Assembly: GCA_947165615.1 (NCBI GenBank)
Contig: CAMVBD010000040.1
Span: 1-8,518, forward strand
DNA: 8,518 nt
DNA from: an uncultured Clostridia bacterium
GTDB lineage: Bacteria; Bacillota; Clostridia; Oscillospirales; Acutalibacteraceae
Direction of reading: 5' to 3'
The notes beneath the pieces are model-generated. The model was not told the origin of the DNA and ran no database searches. It saw only the letters and a program-made list of their open reading frames with translations. Every line of letters begins with the position of its first letter. Position 1 is the stretch's first letter. This document shows positions 1 through 6,225 of this stretch, one piece after another. The translations under genes were made by a program, and so were the position numbers.

Positions 1-741
1 CGTCAGCTTCCCCATTTTTGCCAGCACCGCGTCCGTCATGTGGTCGGGCTCGAGGCTCCCGAGCCGAATGCGTTCGATCCCGTCCGTCTTTTCGGCAAGT
101 TCCAGCGCGTCCGCAATGTCGCCGGACGTATCAAGCCCGTAGGCAGACAGATTGATGCCGACGAACACGACCTCTTTATAGCCGTTTTTGGCGATCTCCT
201 TGAGTTCCGCGTAGATCTCCTCCGGGTCGCGCGAGCGGGAAAACCCGCGGGACTTCGGAATGATGCAGTAGGTGCAGTAGCGGTTGCACCCGTCCTGGAT
301 TTTAATAAAGGCTCTGGTGTGGCCCTCGAATGCCGCGGCGCTCTGTCCGCGGTAGCCGTCGTCCCTGCCGTGCGTGGAGACCCGGACGATCCGCTCCCCG
401 GTCTTTTGAAACTGCCGCACGGCCTCGGGCAGCAGGGCGTTCGTTTTGTTGCCGAGAATGATATCGGCTTCGGTCAGGTCCGCCAGTTCCTCGGCGTACG
501 CCTGCGGGTAGCAGCCGGTCAGCACCGTGACGGCGGCGGGGGAGAGCCGTCTGCAGGCCCTTAGCGCCTGCCGCGATTTGCGGCTGGACTCCGCCGTGAC
601 CGTGCAGGAGTTGACGACGTAAACGTCCGCGCTGTCCTTTTCGCCGACGATCTCAAAGCCCTGTTGCTCCATCGCCCGGATCATGGCGTTCGTTTCGTAC
701 TGATTGACCTTGCACCCGAGGGTGATAAACGCAGCCTTCAT
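1..741 (-). CDS. mtaB: tRNA (N6-threonylcarbamoyladenosine(37)-C2)-methylthiotransferase MtaB, N-terminal 247 residues (runs off window)
   Basis: Radical-SAM methylthiotransferase that converts t6A at position 37 of ANN-decoding tRNAs to ms2t6A, a cytoplasmic modification that aids codon reading. Reading down from the ATG at 741-739, the N-terminal UPF0004 domain carries its three cluster cysteines: C10 in LGCKVNQYE, C46 in NSCTVT and C77 in LTGCYP. The radical-SAM CxxxCxxC follows at C152, C156 and C159 (GCNRYCTYC). The LGCKVNQYE form is typical of MtaB (YqeV) and unlike the GCQMN of MiaB, which decides the family. The start is supported by GGGAG seven bases upstream and by a promoter at 772-800. 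The frame stays open to base 1, so roughly 40% of the protein (end of the radical-SAM domain and the TRAM domain) lies outside. It is divergent from dacF. Family assignment is firm. Confidence 0.95.
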   Translation of the reverse strand, partial: MKAAFITLGCKVNQYETNAMIRAMEQQGFEIVGEKDSADVYVVNSCTVTAESSRKSRQALRACRRLSPAAVTVLTGCYPQAYAEELADLTEADIILGNKTNALLPEAVRQFQKTGERIVRVSTHGRDDGYRGQSAAAFEGHTRAFIKIQDGCNRYCTYCIIPKSRGFSRSRDPEEIYAELKEIAKNGYKEVVFVGINLSAYGLDTSGDIADALELAEKTDGIERIRLGSLEPDHMTDAVLAKMGKLT

Positions 742-771
742 GGTTTTCTCCCGTGTTTTGTCGTTTTTTGA

Positions 772-800
772 ATTATACCCCATCGGGCGGCAAATAGCAA
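772..800 (-). promoter_or_regulatory. Sigma-A-type promoter of mtaB
   Basis: Read on the minus strand, TTGCTA (800-795) lies 17 bp before a perfect TATAAT (777-772). Transcription would start near 765, giving a leader of about 25 bases that contains GGGAG just before the mtaB ATG. The -35 matches the consensus at four of six positions and the -10 at all six. It lies in the divergent mtaB/dacF spacer. I found no comparably good promoter for dacF in the same spacer. Confidence 0.75.
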
Positions 801-846
801 GCCGAACTTGTTCATTTTTTACGTCGCGGGGGCATATCCATTTGAC

Positions 847-851
847 GGAGG
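847..851 (+). promoter_or_regulatory. Shine-Dalgarno site that fixes the dacF start
   Basis: GGAGG at 847-851 lies seven bases before the ATG at 859. The in-frame ATG at 853 is only one base from the motif, and an in-frame ATG at 808 has no such site. Starting at 859 also gives a clean signal peptide (MKRYGTK followed by a hydrophobic run), so 859 is preferred. Confidence 0.8.
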
Positions 852-858
852 AATGCAT

Positions 859-2070
859 ATGAAACGTTACGGAACCAAAATTCTCGCCCTGCTTATGGCT
901 TTAATCTGTACGATCTGCCTGCCGCGTCCGATCTTCGCGTCGGGCGACGGCGTCAAAGACGTGGAAAATCCGGCTGAAACGGTCCTGCCGACCGTCGGCG
1001 CCGCCGACGCGCCTGCGGTGAGCGCCAAGGCGTGGGCGCTTATGGATCTGAACACGGGTACGCTTTTAGCGTCACAGAATGAAAACGAAAGGCTCTATCC
1101 CGCGTCCGTCACCAAGATCATGACCCTGCTTCTGGTGTGCGAGGCCATCCGCGACGGACGGCTGTCGCTGGATGAAAAACTGGTCTGCTCGGACACTGCC
1201 GCCGCCAAGGGCGGAAGCCAGATCTGGCTGGAGCCGGGCGAGGAGATGACCGTGCGGGATCTCCTCAAGGCCGCCTTCGTTTACAGCGCCAACGACGCCT
1301 GCTGTCTTCTGGGCGAGGCCGTCTCCGGCAGCGAAGAAGCCTTTGTGTCTGTAATGAACCGGCGCGCGGAGGAACTCGGCATGTCGAACACGCATTTCGA
1401 CAACTGCACGGGGCTGGACGACGACACGACGACGCATCTTTCGACCGCGTGGGACATCGCCCTCATGTCCCGGGCGCTCATGCGGCATGAGCTGGTGCGC
1501 GACTACACCGGCATCTGGATGGATGAGCTGCGCGGCGGCAAGACGCAGATCGTGAACACCAACAAACTCATCCGGTACTATAAGGGCGCCACCGGTCTTA
1601 AGACCGGCACCACCAGCAAAGCCGGCTGCTGCATCAGCGCCACCGCCGAGCGGGACGGCCTTTCTCTTGTCGCCGTGGTGCTGGGGGCGGGAAATTCCAA
1701 CGACCGCTTTAACGGCGCAAGAGCCCTGCTCGATTACGGCTTTTCCCATTACGAGATTTTTCATCCCGCGATCGAGACAGACGAACTCCCGGACGTTCCC
1801 GTATCGCACGGCGAAGAAAAGACCGTCCGGCTGACGCCCTCCGGCCTTTCGGAAGTCCTGGTCGACAAGGGGCAGGCCTCCGACGTGACGGTCCGTTTTG
1901 AAACGGAAGAAAGCGTCGAAGCCCCGGTCGAGGCGGGACAAAAACTCGGTCGCGTCCGGTTTTTGTCAAACGGACGGGAACTGACGTCCTGCGATCTCAT
2001 CGCGGCGGACCCCGTCGCAAAACTCGGGTTTTTCACGGCGTTCGGCCGTCTTCTTGCAAGCGTGCTCTGA
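859..2070 (+). CDS. dacF: D-alanyl-D-alanine carboxypeptidase, S11 family (DacF-type low-molecular-weight PBP)
   Basis: Exported serine DD-carboxypeptidase of 403 residues that removes the terminal D-Ala from peptidoglycan stem peptides. Residues 1-28 form a signal peptide: a basic start, a hydrophobic core at about 8-20, and a likely cut near A27. The S11 catalytic motifs are complete: S83-V-T-K86 (nucleophile and base), S143-A-N145 and K248-T-G250. Residues from about 305 to 385 fit the beta-rich PBP5 C-terminal domain. The last 15 or so residues (KLGFFTAFGRLLASVL) look like the amphipathic helix that anchors such enzymes to the outer membrane face. Cysteine pairs sit beside two active-site motifs (C148-C149, C257-C258), which is mildly unusual for an exported enzyme. 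No clear terminator separates it from pgi 124 bases downstream. The family is firm. Naming it dacF rather than dacA or dacB is less certain, and a sporulation role cannot be read from the sequence. Confidence 0.92.
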   Translation: MKRYGTKILALLMALICTICLPRPIFASGDGVKDVENPAETVLPTVGAADAPAVSAKAWALMDLNTGTLLASQNENERLYPASVTKIMTLLLVCEAIRDGRLSLDEKLVCSDTAAAKGGSQIWLEPGEEMTVRDLLKAAFVYSANDACCLLGEAVSGSEEAFVSVMNRRAEELGMSNTHFDNCTGLDDDTTTHLSTAWDIALMSRALMRHELVRDYTGIWMDELRGGKTQIVNTNKLIRYYKGATGLKTGTTSKAGCCISATAERDGLSLVAVVLGAGNSNDRFNGARALLDYGFSHYEIFHPAIETDELPDVPVSHGEEKTVRLTPSGLSEVLVDKGQASDVTVRFETEESVEAPVEAGQKLGRVRFLSNGRELTSCDLIAADPVAKLGFFTAFGRLLASVL

Positions 2071-2130
2071 TCCGGCGCGAAAAACCCCGTAAAATCCTTC
2101 GGACCGGACGAAAAAAGTGCGCTTTGCGTC

Positions 2131-2159
2131 TTGAATTATTTTTTGTTTTGGTGTAATAT
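2131..2159 (+). promoter_or_regulatory. Sigma-A-type promoter of pgi
   Basis: TTGAAT (2131-2136) and TAATAT (2154-2159) are separated by 17 bp in an AT-rich stretch between dacF and pgi. The predicted start is near 2166, leaving a leader of about 30 bases. A 7-bp inverted repeat (2153-2173) covers the -10 and the likely start point. Read-through from dacF is also possible because no good terminator lies between the two genes. Confidence 0.6.
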
Positions 2160-2173
2160 ATATTAAATATTAC
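2153..2173. repeat. Inverted repeat over the pgi -10 and start region
   Basis: GTAATAT (2153-2159) and its exact reverse complement ATATTAC (2167-2173) are separated by seven bases. Its position over the -10 hexamer and predicted start would suit an operator. In AT-rich promoter DNA an arm of seven A/T-dominated bases can arise by chance, so the role is only a possibility. Confidence 0.4.
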
Positions 2174-2194
2174 TTCGGAGGATAGAAACACTAT

Positions 2195-3538
2195 ATGGCA
2201 ATCAGACTCAACTGCCGGTATCTGGACCGGTTCGTTTCCGAGGAGGACCTGAAAGCGATCGCGCCCGAGGTCGACCGCGCAAGAGGGTTCCTCTACGAAA
2301 ACCGGGATAAGGCGCTCGGCAACAAGTACCATGGCTGGCTGACCCTGCCGCGGGACTACGATAAAGAGGAGTTTTCCCGCATCAAGGCTGCCGCCGCCAA
2401 GATCCGGAAGGACAGCAAAGCCCTCGTCGTCATCGGCATCGGCGGCTCCTATCTCGGCGCCCGCGCCGCCATCGAATTCGTGCGGTCCAAAAACTATAAC
2501 CTGCTCGCAAAGGATGAGCCGCGCGTCTATTTCGTCGGCAACTCCATCTCTCCCACCGAGATCGGCGAAGTGCTCTCGCTCTGCCGCGACGTCGACTTTT
2601 CCGTCAACGTGATCTCCAAGTCCGGCACCACCACGGAGCCGTCCATCGCGTTCCGTCTGTTCAAAAAACTGCTGGAAGAAAAATACGGCAAAAAAGACGC
2701 CGCCGGGCGCATCTACGTCACGACCGACAAGGAGCGCGGCACGCTGAAAGCGCTGGCCGACGCTCAGGGCTATCAGACCTTCGTCGTGCCGGACGGCGTC
2801 GGCGGACGCTATTCCGTTCTGACCGCCGTTGGCCTTCTGCCCATCGCCGCGGCGGGCGTCGACATCGACGCGCTGATGGCAGGCGCCGCGGCCTCCATGG
2901 AAAAGTACGCCGCGCACGCGCTCGAGGACAACGACTGCTACCGCTACGCCGCCATCCGCAACATCCTGTACCGCAAGGGCAAAAAGATCGAAATGCTCGT
3001 CTCCTACGAGCCGGATCACACGCTCATGAACGAGTGGTTCAAGCAGCTTTTCGGCGAAAGCGAGGGCAAGGACGGCAAGGGCCTGTTTCCGGCGTCCGTC
3101 ATCTACTCCACGGACCTGCACTCCATGGGCCAGTACGTCCAGCAGGGCGAGCGGCATCTCATCGAGACCGTCGTGACCTTTGACGAGCCCAAAAGCGACA
3201 TCGTCATCGAGGCGGACGCCGACAACGCGGACGGCCTCAACTTCCTCGCGGGCAAAACGCTTTCCTACGTCAACCGCAAGGCGTTTGAGGGCACCATCCT
3301 CGCCCACACGGACGGAAACGTCCCGAACATCGTGATCGAGGTCGAAAAAATGGACGCCTATAACCTCGGCGAACTCTTCTATTTCTTTGAAAAGGCGTGC
3401 GCCGTCTCCGGCTATATCCTCGGGGTCAACCCCTTTGACCAGCCCGGCGTCGAAAGCTACAAAAAGAATATGTTCGCGCTGCTCGGAAAGCCCGGGTATG
3501 AGGAACTCGGCGAAGAACTGCGCGCCCGTCTCGGCTGA
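2195..3538 (+). CDS. pgi: Glucose-6-phosphate isomerase
   Basis: Cytoplasmic enzyme interconverting glucose 6-phosphate and fructose 6-phosphate in glycolysis and gluconeogenesis (EC 5.3.1.9). Its 447 residues match the short Firmicutes form of about 450. The first SIS domain shows [10 protein letters not shown] (81-90) and the phosphate-binding [10 protein letters not shown] (141-150). [11 protein letters not shown] (203-213) carries the conserved active-site Arg (R205). By alignment to the rabbit enzyme the catalytic residues are E288 (in FGESEGK), H309 (in TDLHSMGQ) and K423 (in VESYKK). The C-terminal [12 protein letters not shown] (412-423) is the PGI signature. The ATG at 2195 has GGAGG at 2177-2181, a long 13-base gap, but no better in-frame start exists and residues from 1 onward fit the family. 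The P-loop gene follows after 39 bases, probably on the same transcript. Assignment is firm. Confidence 0.97.
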   Translation: MAIRLNCRYLDRFVSEEDLKAIAPEVDRARGFLYENRDKALGNKYHGWLTLPRDYDKEEFSRIKAAAAKIRKDSKALVVIGIGGSYLGARAAIEFVRSKNYNLLAKDEPRVYFVGNSISPTEIGEVLSLCRDVDFSVNVISKSGTTTEPSIAFRLFKKLLEEKYGKKDAAGRIYVTTDKERGTLKALADAQGYQTFVVPDGVGGRYSVLTAVGLLPIAAAGVDIDALMAGAAASMEKYAAHALEDNDCYRYAAIRNILYRKGKKIEMLVSYEPDHTLMNEWFKQLFGESEGKDGKGLFPASVIYSTDLHSMGQYVQQGERHLIETVVTFDEPKSDIVIEADADNADGLNFLAGKTLSYVNRKAFEGTILAHTDGNVPNIVIEVEKMDAYNLGELFYFFEKACAVSGYILGVNPFDQPGVESYKKNMFALLGKPGYEELGEELRARLG

Positions 3539-3577
3539 GACGAAAAAGAAGTAAATCACAGAAAGGAAATACAAAAC

Positions 3578-3994
3578 ATGGTCAAACTTTTAATCGGTGA
3601 AAAGGGAAGCGGCAAAACCAAAAAACTCCTTGACGCGGTCAACGAGGCGCTCGCCAATTCCAAGGGCAACGTCATCTGCGTCGAAAAGGACGATCTGCTT
3701 CGCTATCAGGTCAACTACAGGGTCCGTCTGCTTGCCGCCGCCAATTACGGCATCAGCGGCTACGAGGCCTTCTACGGCTTTTTAAGCGGCCTTTGCGCCG
3801 GCGACCACGACGTCACGGACATCCTTGTAGACGCCACGCTCAAGATCGGCGGCAGAGACTACGAGGAGCTTGCGAAATTCCTGCAGAAGATCGCCCGGCT
3901 TTCCGAACTGACGGATACCGTCTTTACCTTCACCGTGTCCACGGACCGTGAAAATCTGCCCGAAAGCATCCAGAATCTCTGCGAGATCCTGTAA
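3578..3994 (+). CDS. Small P-loop NTPase-like protein of unknown function
   Basis: A 138-residue cytoplasmic protein with no signal peptide or membrane segment. A Walker A motif opens it, G7-E-K-G-S-G-K13-T14, directly after a short hydrophobic strand (VKLLI). The strand DILVDA (81-86), ending in D85, is a plausible Walker B. The pattern of alternating strands and helices, with a final strand VFTFTVS (115-121), fits a minimal P-loop fold with no added domain. I recall similar proteins in Clostridia, sometimes labelled PilT or twitching motility, but nothing here supports pilus function: the protein is far too short for a secretion ATPase and no pilus gene is near. AAAGGA (3562-3567) supports the ATG. 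It lies 39 bases after pgi, so co-transcription is likely. ATP or GTP binding is a sound inference, while hydrolysis and role are unknown. Confidence 0.85.
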   Translation: MVKLLIGEKGSGKTKKLLDAVNEALANSKGNVICVEKDDLLRYQVNYRVRLLAAANYGISGYEAFYGFLSGLCAGDHDVTDILVDATLKIGGRDYEELAKFLQKIARLSELTDTVFTFTVSTDRENLPESIQNLCEIL

Positions 3995-4002
3995 ACGGGA
4001 TC

Positions 4003-4045
4003 AAAAAAACGTCCGGTTTGTAAAAATTTGTGTTGACAAACGGAC
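4003..4045 (-). other. Inverted repeat with a minus-strand T-tract, overlapping the yceD -35
   Basis: GTCCGGTTTGT (4011-4021) pairs with ACAAACGGAC (4036-4045) to give ten base pairs with one bulged G at 4016 and a 14-base loop. In the plus-strand RNA no U-run follows. In a minus-strand RNA the stem is followed by G and seven U (complement of 4003-4009), the form of an intrinsic terminator, although no minus-strand gene is upstream of it here. The right arm overlaps the -35 hexamer of the yceD promoter (4033-4038), so an operator is the other reading. The structure is seen, the function is inferred. Confidence 0.5.
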
Positions 4046-4061
4046 ATTGAAATAATATAAT
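4033..4061 (+). promoter_or_regulatory. Perfect-consensus sigma-A promoter of yceD-rpmF
   Basis: TTGACA (4033-4038), exactly 17 bp, then TATAAT (4056-4061): both hexamers match the consensus at every position. Transcription should start near 4068, giving a leader of about 42 bases before the GTG of yceD. Such strength suits a ribosomal protein transcript. The -35 lies partly inside the inverted repeat at 4011-4045. Confidence 0.9.
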
Positions 4062-4092
4062 ATAACGTGCGTTTATTCACAGAATCTGTATC

Positions 4093-4107
4093 TTCGGAGG
4101 AGCCGAA
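4093..4107 (+). promoter_or_regulatory. Hairpin displaying the yceD Shine-Dalgarno
   Basis: TTCGG (4093-4097) and CCGAA (4103-4107) can pair as a five-bp stem around the five-base loop AGGAG (4098-4102). The Shine-Dalgarno GGAGG (4096-4100) is therefore partly in the loop and partly in the stem, nine bases before the GTG start at 4110. A short stem like this may be only marginally stable. Whether it presents or hides the site cannot be told from sequence. Confidence 0.45.
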
Positions 4108-4109
4108 AC

Positions 4110-4595
4110 GTGTATCTGGAGCTGGAAGCGATCTTTAACCGCGAAGGCGCGGCAAAGGACTTCGACTATTCCTTTCCCCTTGCGGACGAGCTGATCGCGT
4201 CCGACGTACACGTGTCGGGGTCCGTCTTCAAAAAGACCGGCATCGTCACGCTGAAAGCAGAGGCCGCTTATTTGCTTTCGGCCGAATGCGCCAAGTGCGG
4301 CGCGCCGATCCGACGGACCGAGACCGTCCCTGTGGAACACGTACTGATCGGACAAGCCGAGACCGAGGAGGAAGAGGACGATTACGACGAGTCGTACATC
4401 GTGCTCGACGACCTGCGGCTGGATTTGGACGAACTGGTCGGCGAGGACATCTTTCTCGCCATGCCCTACCGCTTCCTCTGCAAGGAGGACTGCAAGGGCC
4501 TGTGTCCGCAGTGCGGCGCCGATCTCAACGCCGGGCCCTGCGCCTGCAAACCAGCGACGGACCCCCGGTGGGACGCGCTCAAAGATTTATTCTGA
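4110..4595 (+). CDS. yceD: DUF177 family protein (YceD), 23S rRNA accumulation protein
   Basis: A 161-residue cytoplasmic protein of the YceD/DUF177 family, whose members act in 23S rRNA accumulation and large-subunit biogenesis and are usually encoded just before rpmF, as here. The family pattern is visible: C60-AKC63 after strands of the N-terminal half, an acidic linker (about 85-94), then the segment LDLDELVGEDIFLAMPY (104-120) leading into cysteines C124, C128, C132 and C135 (CKGLCPQC). Two more cysteines (C144, C146) follow, then a WDALKDLF ending typical of Firmicutes members. The extra cysteine sets suggest metal binding, which is inference. The start is GTG at 4110 with GGAGG nine bases upstream. 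rpmF starts 26 bases after the stop, and both are driven by the consensus promoter at 4033-4061. Confidence 0.92.
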   Translation: MYLELEAIFNREGAAKDFDYSFPLADELIASDVHVSGSVFKKTGIVTLKAEAAYLLSAECAKCGAPIRRTETVPVEHVLIGQAETEEEEDDYDESYIVLDDLRLDLDELVGEDIFLAMPYRFLCKEDCKGLCPQCGADLNAGPCACKPATDPRWDALKDLF

Positions 4596-4621
4596 TTCAA
4601 GAACTTAGGAGGATATGTACA

Positions 4622-4804
4622 ATGGCAGTACCTGCAAGAAGAGTTTCCAAAGCAAGAAGAGACAAGAGACGCAACAATCTCTGGAAGATCTCCGCTCCCG
4701 CTATCGAAAAGTGCCCCCAGTGCGGTGAATATAAAGAAGCCCACAGACTGTGCAAGGCCTGCGGTTACTACAACGGCCGCAAGGTCGTCGAGGTCGAAGA
4801 CTGA
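4622..4804 (+). CDS. rpmF: Large ribosomal subunit protein bL32
   Basis: A 60-residue ribosomal protein of the 50S subunit. The basic N-terminus begins MAVPARRVSKARRDKRR, as in L32 proteins, and the zinc ribbon is intact with C31-PQC34 and C44-KAC47. It is therefore the cysteine-containing (C+) zinc-binding form rather than the zinc-independent paralogue. AGGAGG at 4607-4612 lies nine bases before the ATG at 4622. An earlier ATG at 4615 is out of frame and only two bases from the motif. The gene follows yceD by 26 bases and ends just before a terminator. In many Firmicutes plsX and fatty acid genes come next, but here they do not. Confidence 0.97.
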   Translation: MAVPARRVSKARRDKRRNNLWKISAPAIEKCPQCGEYKEAHRLCKACGYYNGRKVVEVED

Positions 4805-4835
4805 TTTTTTCCGGACCGAACCAAGGCAAAGCGCT

Positions 4836-4864
4836 GGCGGAGAAGAGTTCTTCCCCGCCTTTTT
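4836..4864 (+). terminator. Intrinsic terminator after rpmF
   Basis: GGCGG (4836-4840) pairs with CCGCC (4855-4859). After one A/C mismatch, GAAG (4842-4845) pairs with CTTC (4850-4853) around a four-base loop, and five T follow (4860-4864). It ends the yceD-rpmF transcript. The next start codon lies only 22 bases beyond, so downstream expression needs read-through or a promoter I cannot identify. Confidence 0.75.
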
Positions 4865-4886
4865 GGCGTTTATCGCGTAAAACCAT

Positions 4887-6206
4887 ATGGCAGTAGAAAT
4901 CTATCGCGTGCTCGAAAAATCCCTCTGCGATAAAAAAGGGATCCGGGCGGGAGACAGTTTAATATCCGTCAACGGAAACGAGATCAACGACGTCCTCGAT
5001 TTCCGCTTTTACTGCGACGACGAAAAGCGGCGGCTGGTGTTCAAAAAGGCCGACGGCAAGGAAAAGCATTTTAAAGCGAAAAACCTCTCCTCCCCGGACG
5101 ACCTGGGGCTGGAGTTCCAGACGTACCTGATGGACAAGCAGCGCGCCTGCAAAAACAAATGCGTGTTCTGCTTCATCGACCAACTGCCGAAGGGCCTGCG
5201 CCCGTCCCTGTACTTCAAGGACGACGACGCGCGGCTTTCGTTTCTGTTCGGCAACTACATCACGCTGACCAATCTCTCGGACCACGACGTCGAGCGCATC
5301 ATCAAAATGCACATCAGCCCCATCAACGCCTCCGTCCATACCATGGACCCGGACCTGCGCGTCAAAATGATGAAAAATCCCCACGCCGGGGAGGCGCTGC
5401 GGCATCTCAGCCGGTTTTCGGAGGCCGGCATCCGCATTAACGCCCAGCTTGTGCTGTGCCCGGGGCTCAACGACGGGGAAGCGCTCAGGTTTTCGCTTCA
5501 AAAACTCGGCGAACTCCAAAGCGTGCAAAGCGTCGCCGCCGTGCCCGTGGGCCTGACGAAATACCGCGAGGGGCTTTTCCCGCTGCGAAAATTCACCGCC
5601 GGGGAGGCCGCCGCCGTCATCGACGCCATCGACGCGTTCAACGATGGGCGCAAAGCCGAAGGGAAGGAGCCGCTGGCGTTTCCATCGGATGAGTTTTTTC
5701 AGCTTGCCGGCAGACCTTTGCCGGATTACGGCTATTACTGCGGGTTCCCGCAGCTCGAAAACGGCGTCGGCATGCTCACCCTTATGCGGCACGATTTTTA
5801 TGAGGCGCTGGAGGGGACCGAAGGCGATTCCCGTCCCCGCCGCTTCGGGCTTGTAACCGGGTACGCGGCAAAGGACCTTATGGAGGAGCTTGCCGGCGCG
5901 TTCTGTAAAAAATTCCCCCAAAGCCGCATTTCCGTCTACGCCGTCGACAACCGCTTTTTCGGTCCCGACATCACCGTGGCGGGGCTTTTGACCGGCGCGG
6001 ATATCCTGCGTTATTTCAAAGAGCGCGATACCTACGAAAAGGTCCTTCTGTTTCCGTCCGTCATGTTCAAAAGCCGGGACGAGCAGATCTTCCTGGACGA
6101 CGTGACGAAAGAGGACGTCGAGCGGGAGCTCGGCGTCAGGGCTCTTGTTTCGGACTGCGACGCCGGAAATCTATTCGATTTGTTTTATTCATTTGCGGGC
6201 GAATAA
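4887..6206 (+). CDS. PDZ / radical-SAM-like / DUF512 domain protein of unknown function
   Basis: A 439-residue cytoplasmic protein with the architecture of the DUF512 family. Residues 1 to about 65 form a PDZ-like domain (KGIRAGDSLISVNGNEI at 17-33). C88, C92 and C95 form a CxxxCxxC in CKNKCVFCFIDQLPKG (88-103), followed by the family hallmarks YFKDDDARLSFL (109-120) and GNYITLTNL (122-130). The DUF512 part occupies roughly the last 220 residues, with FFGPDITVAGLLTG (357-370). The cysteine motif suggests a 4Fe-4S cluster and S-adenosylmethionine chemistry, but substrate and reaction are unknown. These genes often sit next to der in Clostridia, and der starts 19 bases after this stop, so a ribosome-related role is an attractive guess. 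The ATG at 4887 has no Shine-Dalgarno, yet the PDZ domain begins right there, so the start is probably right. No upstream promoter was convincing. Confidence 0.9.
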   Translation: MAVEIYRVLEKSLCDKKGIRAGDSLISVNGNEINDVLDFRFYCDDEKRRLVFKKADGKEKHFKAKNLSSPDDLGLEFQTYLMDKQRACKNKCVFCFIDQLPKGLRPSLYFKDDDARLSFLFGNYITLTNLSDHDVERIIKMHISPINASVHTMDPDLRVKMMKNPHAGEALRHLSRFSEAGIRINAQLVLCPGLNDGEALRFSLQKLGELQSVQSVAAVPVGLTKYREGLFPLRKFTAGEAAAVIDAIDAFNDGRKAEGKEPLAFPSDEFFQLAGRPLPDYGYYCGFPQLENGVGMLTLMRHDFYEALEGTEGDSRPRRFGLVTGYAAKDLMEELAGAFCKKFPQSRISVYAVDNRFFGPDITVAGLLTGADILRYFKERDTYEKVLLFPSVMFKSRDEQIFLDDVTKEDVERELGVRALVSDCDAGNLFDLFYSFAGE

Positions 6207-6212
6207 GCCCTC

Positions 6213-6218
6213 GGGAGG
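6213..6218 (+). promoter_or_regulatory. Shine-Dalgarno site that fixes the der start
   Basis: GGGAGG at 6213-6218 lies seven bases before the ATG at 6226. The frame is open further back to an ATG at 6145, inside the preceding gene, but that would add 27 residues unlike Der. Starting at 6226 places the first P-loop at residue 10, as in the family. Confidence 0.85.
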
Positions 6219-6225
6219 AAGCACT

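Noticed and set aside
40..564. A 174-codon plus-strand open frame at the window start
   Set aside because: It is the complement of mtaB, whose minus-strand translation carries all six cluster cysteines.
808..858. Longer dacF start at 808
   Set aside because: It would add 17 residues before the signal peptide and lacks a ribosome site, while 859 has GGAGG at seven bases.
2071..2130. Possible terminator between dacF and pgi (TCCGG with CCGGA, and a tiny TCC-TTC-GGA hairpin)
   Set aside because: The pairing is five bp or less, with a long or minimal loop and no T-run after it on the plus strand.
2033..3574. A 513-codon open frame on the minus strand opposite pgi
   Set aside because: It is the antisense shadow of pgi, whose GC-rich codon bias suppresses stop codons. 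The translation is low-complexity (V, D, A, G, R rich) with no family motif, and pgi is unmistakable.
4286..4804. A plus-strand frame that starts inside yceD and continues into rpmF as a possible fusion
   Set aside because: Only the last 60 residues are real L32. The upstream part is arginine-rich shadow of yceD, and rpmF has its own AGGAGG and ATG at 4622.
4959..5921. A 320-codon open frame on the minus strand opposite the DUF512 gene
   Set aside because: Antisense shadow with composition-biased translation and no ribosome site or recognisable domain.
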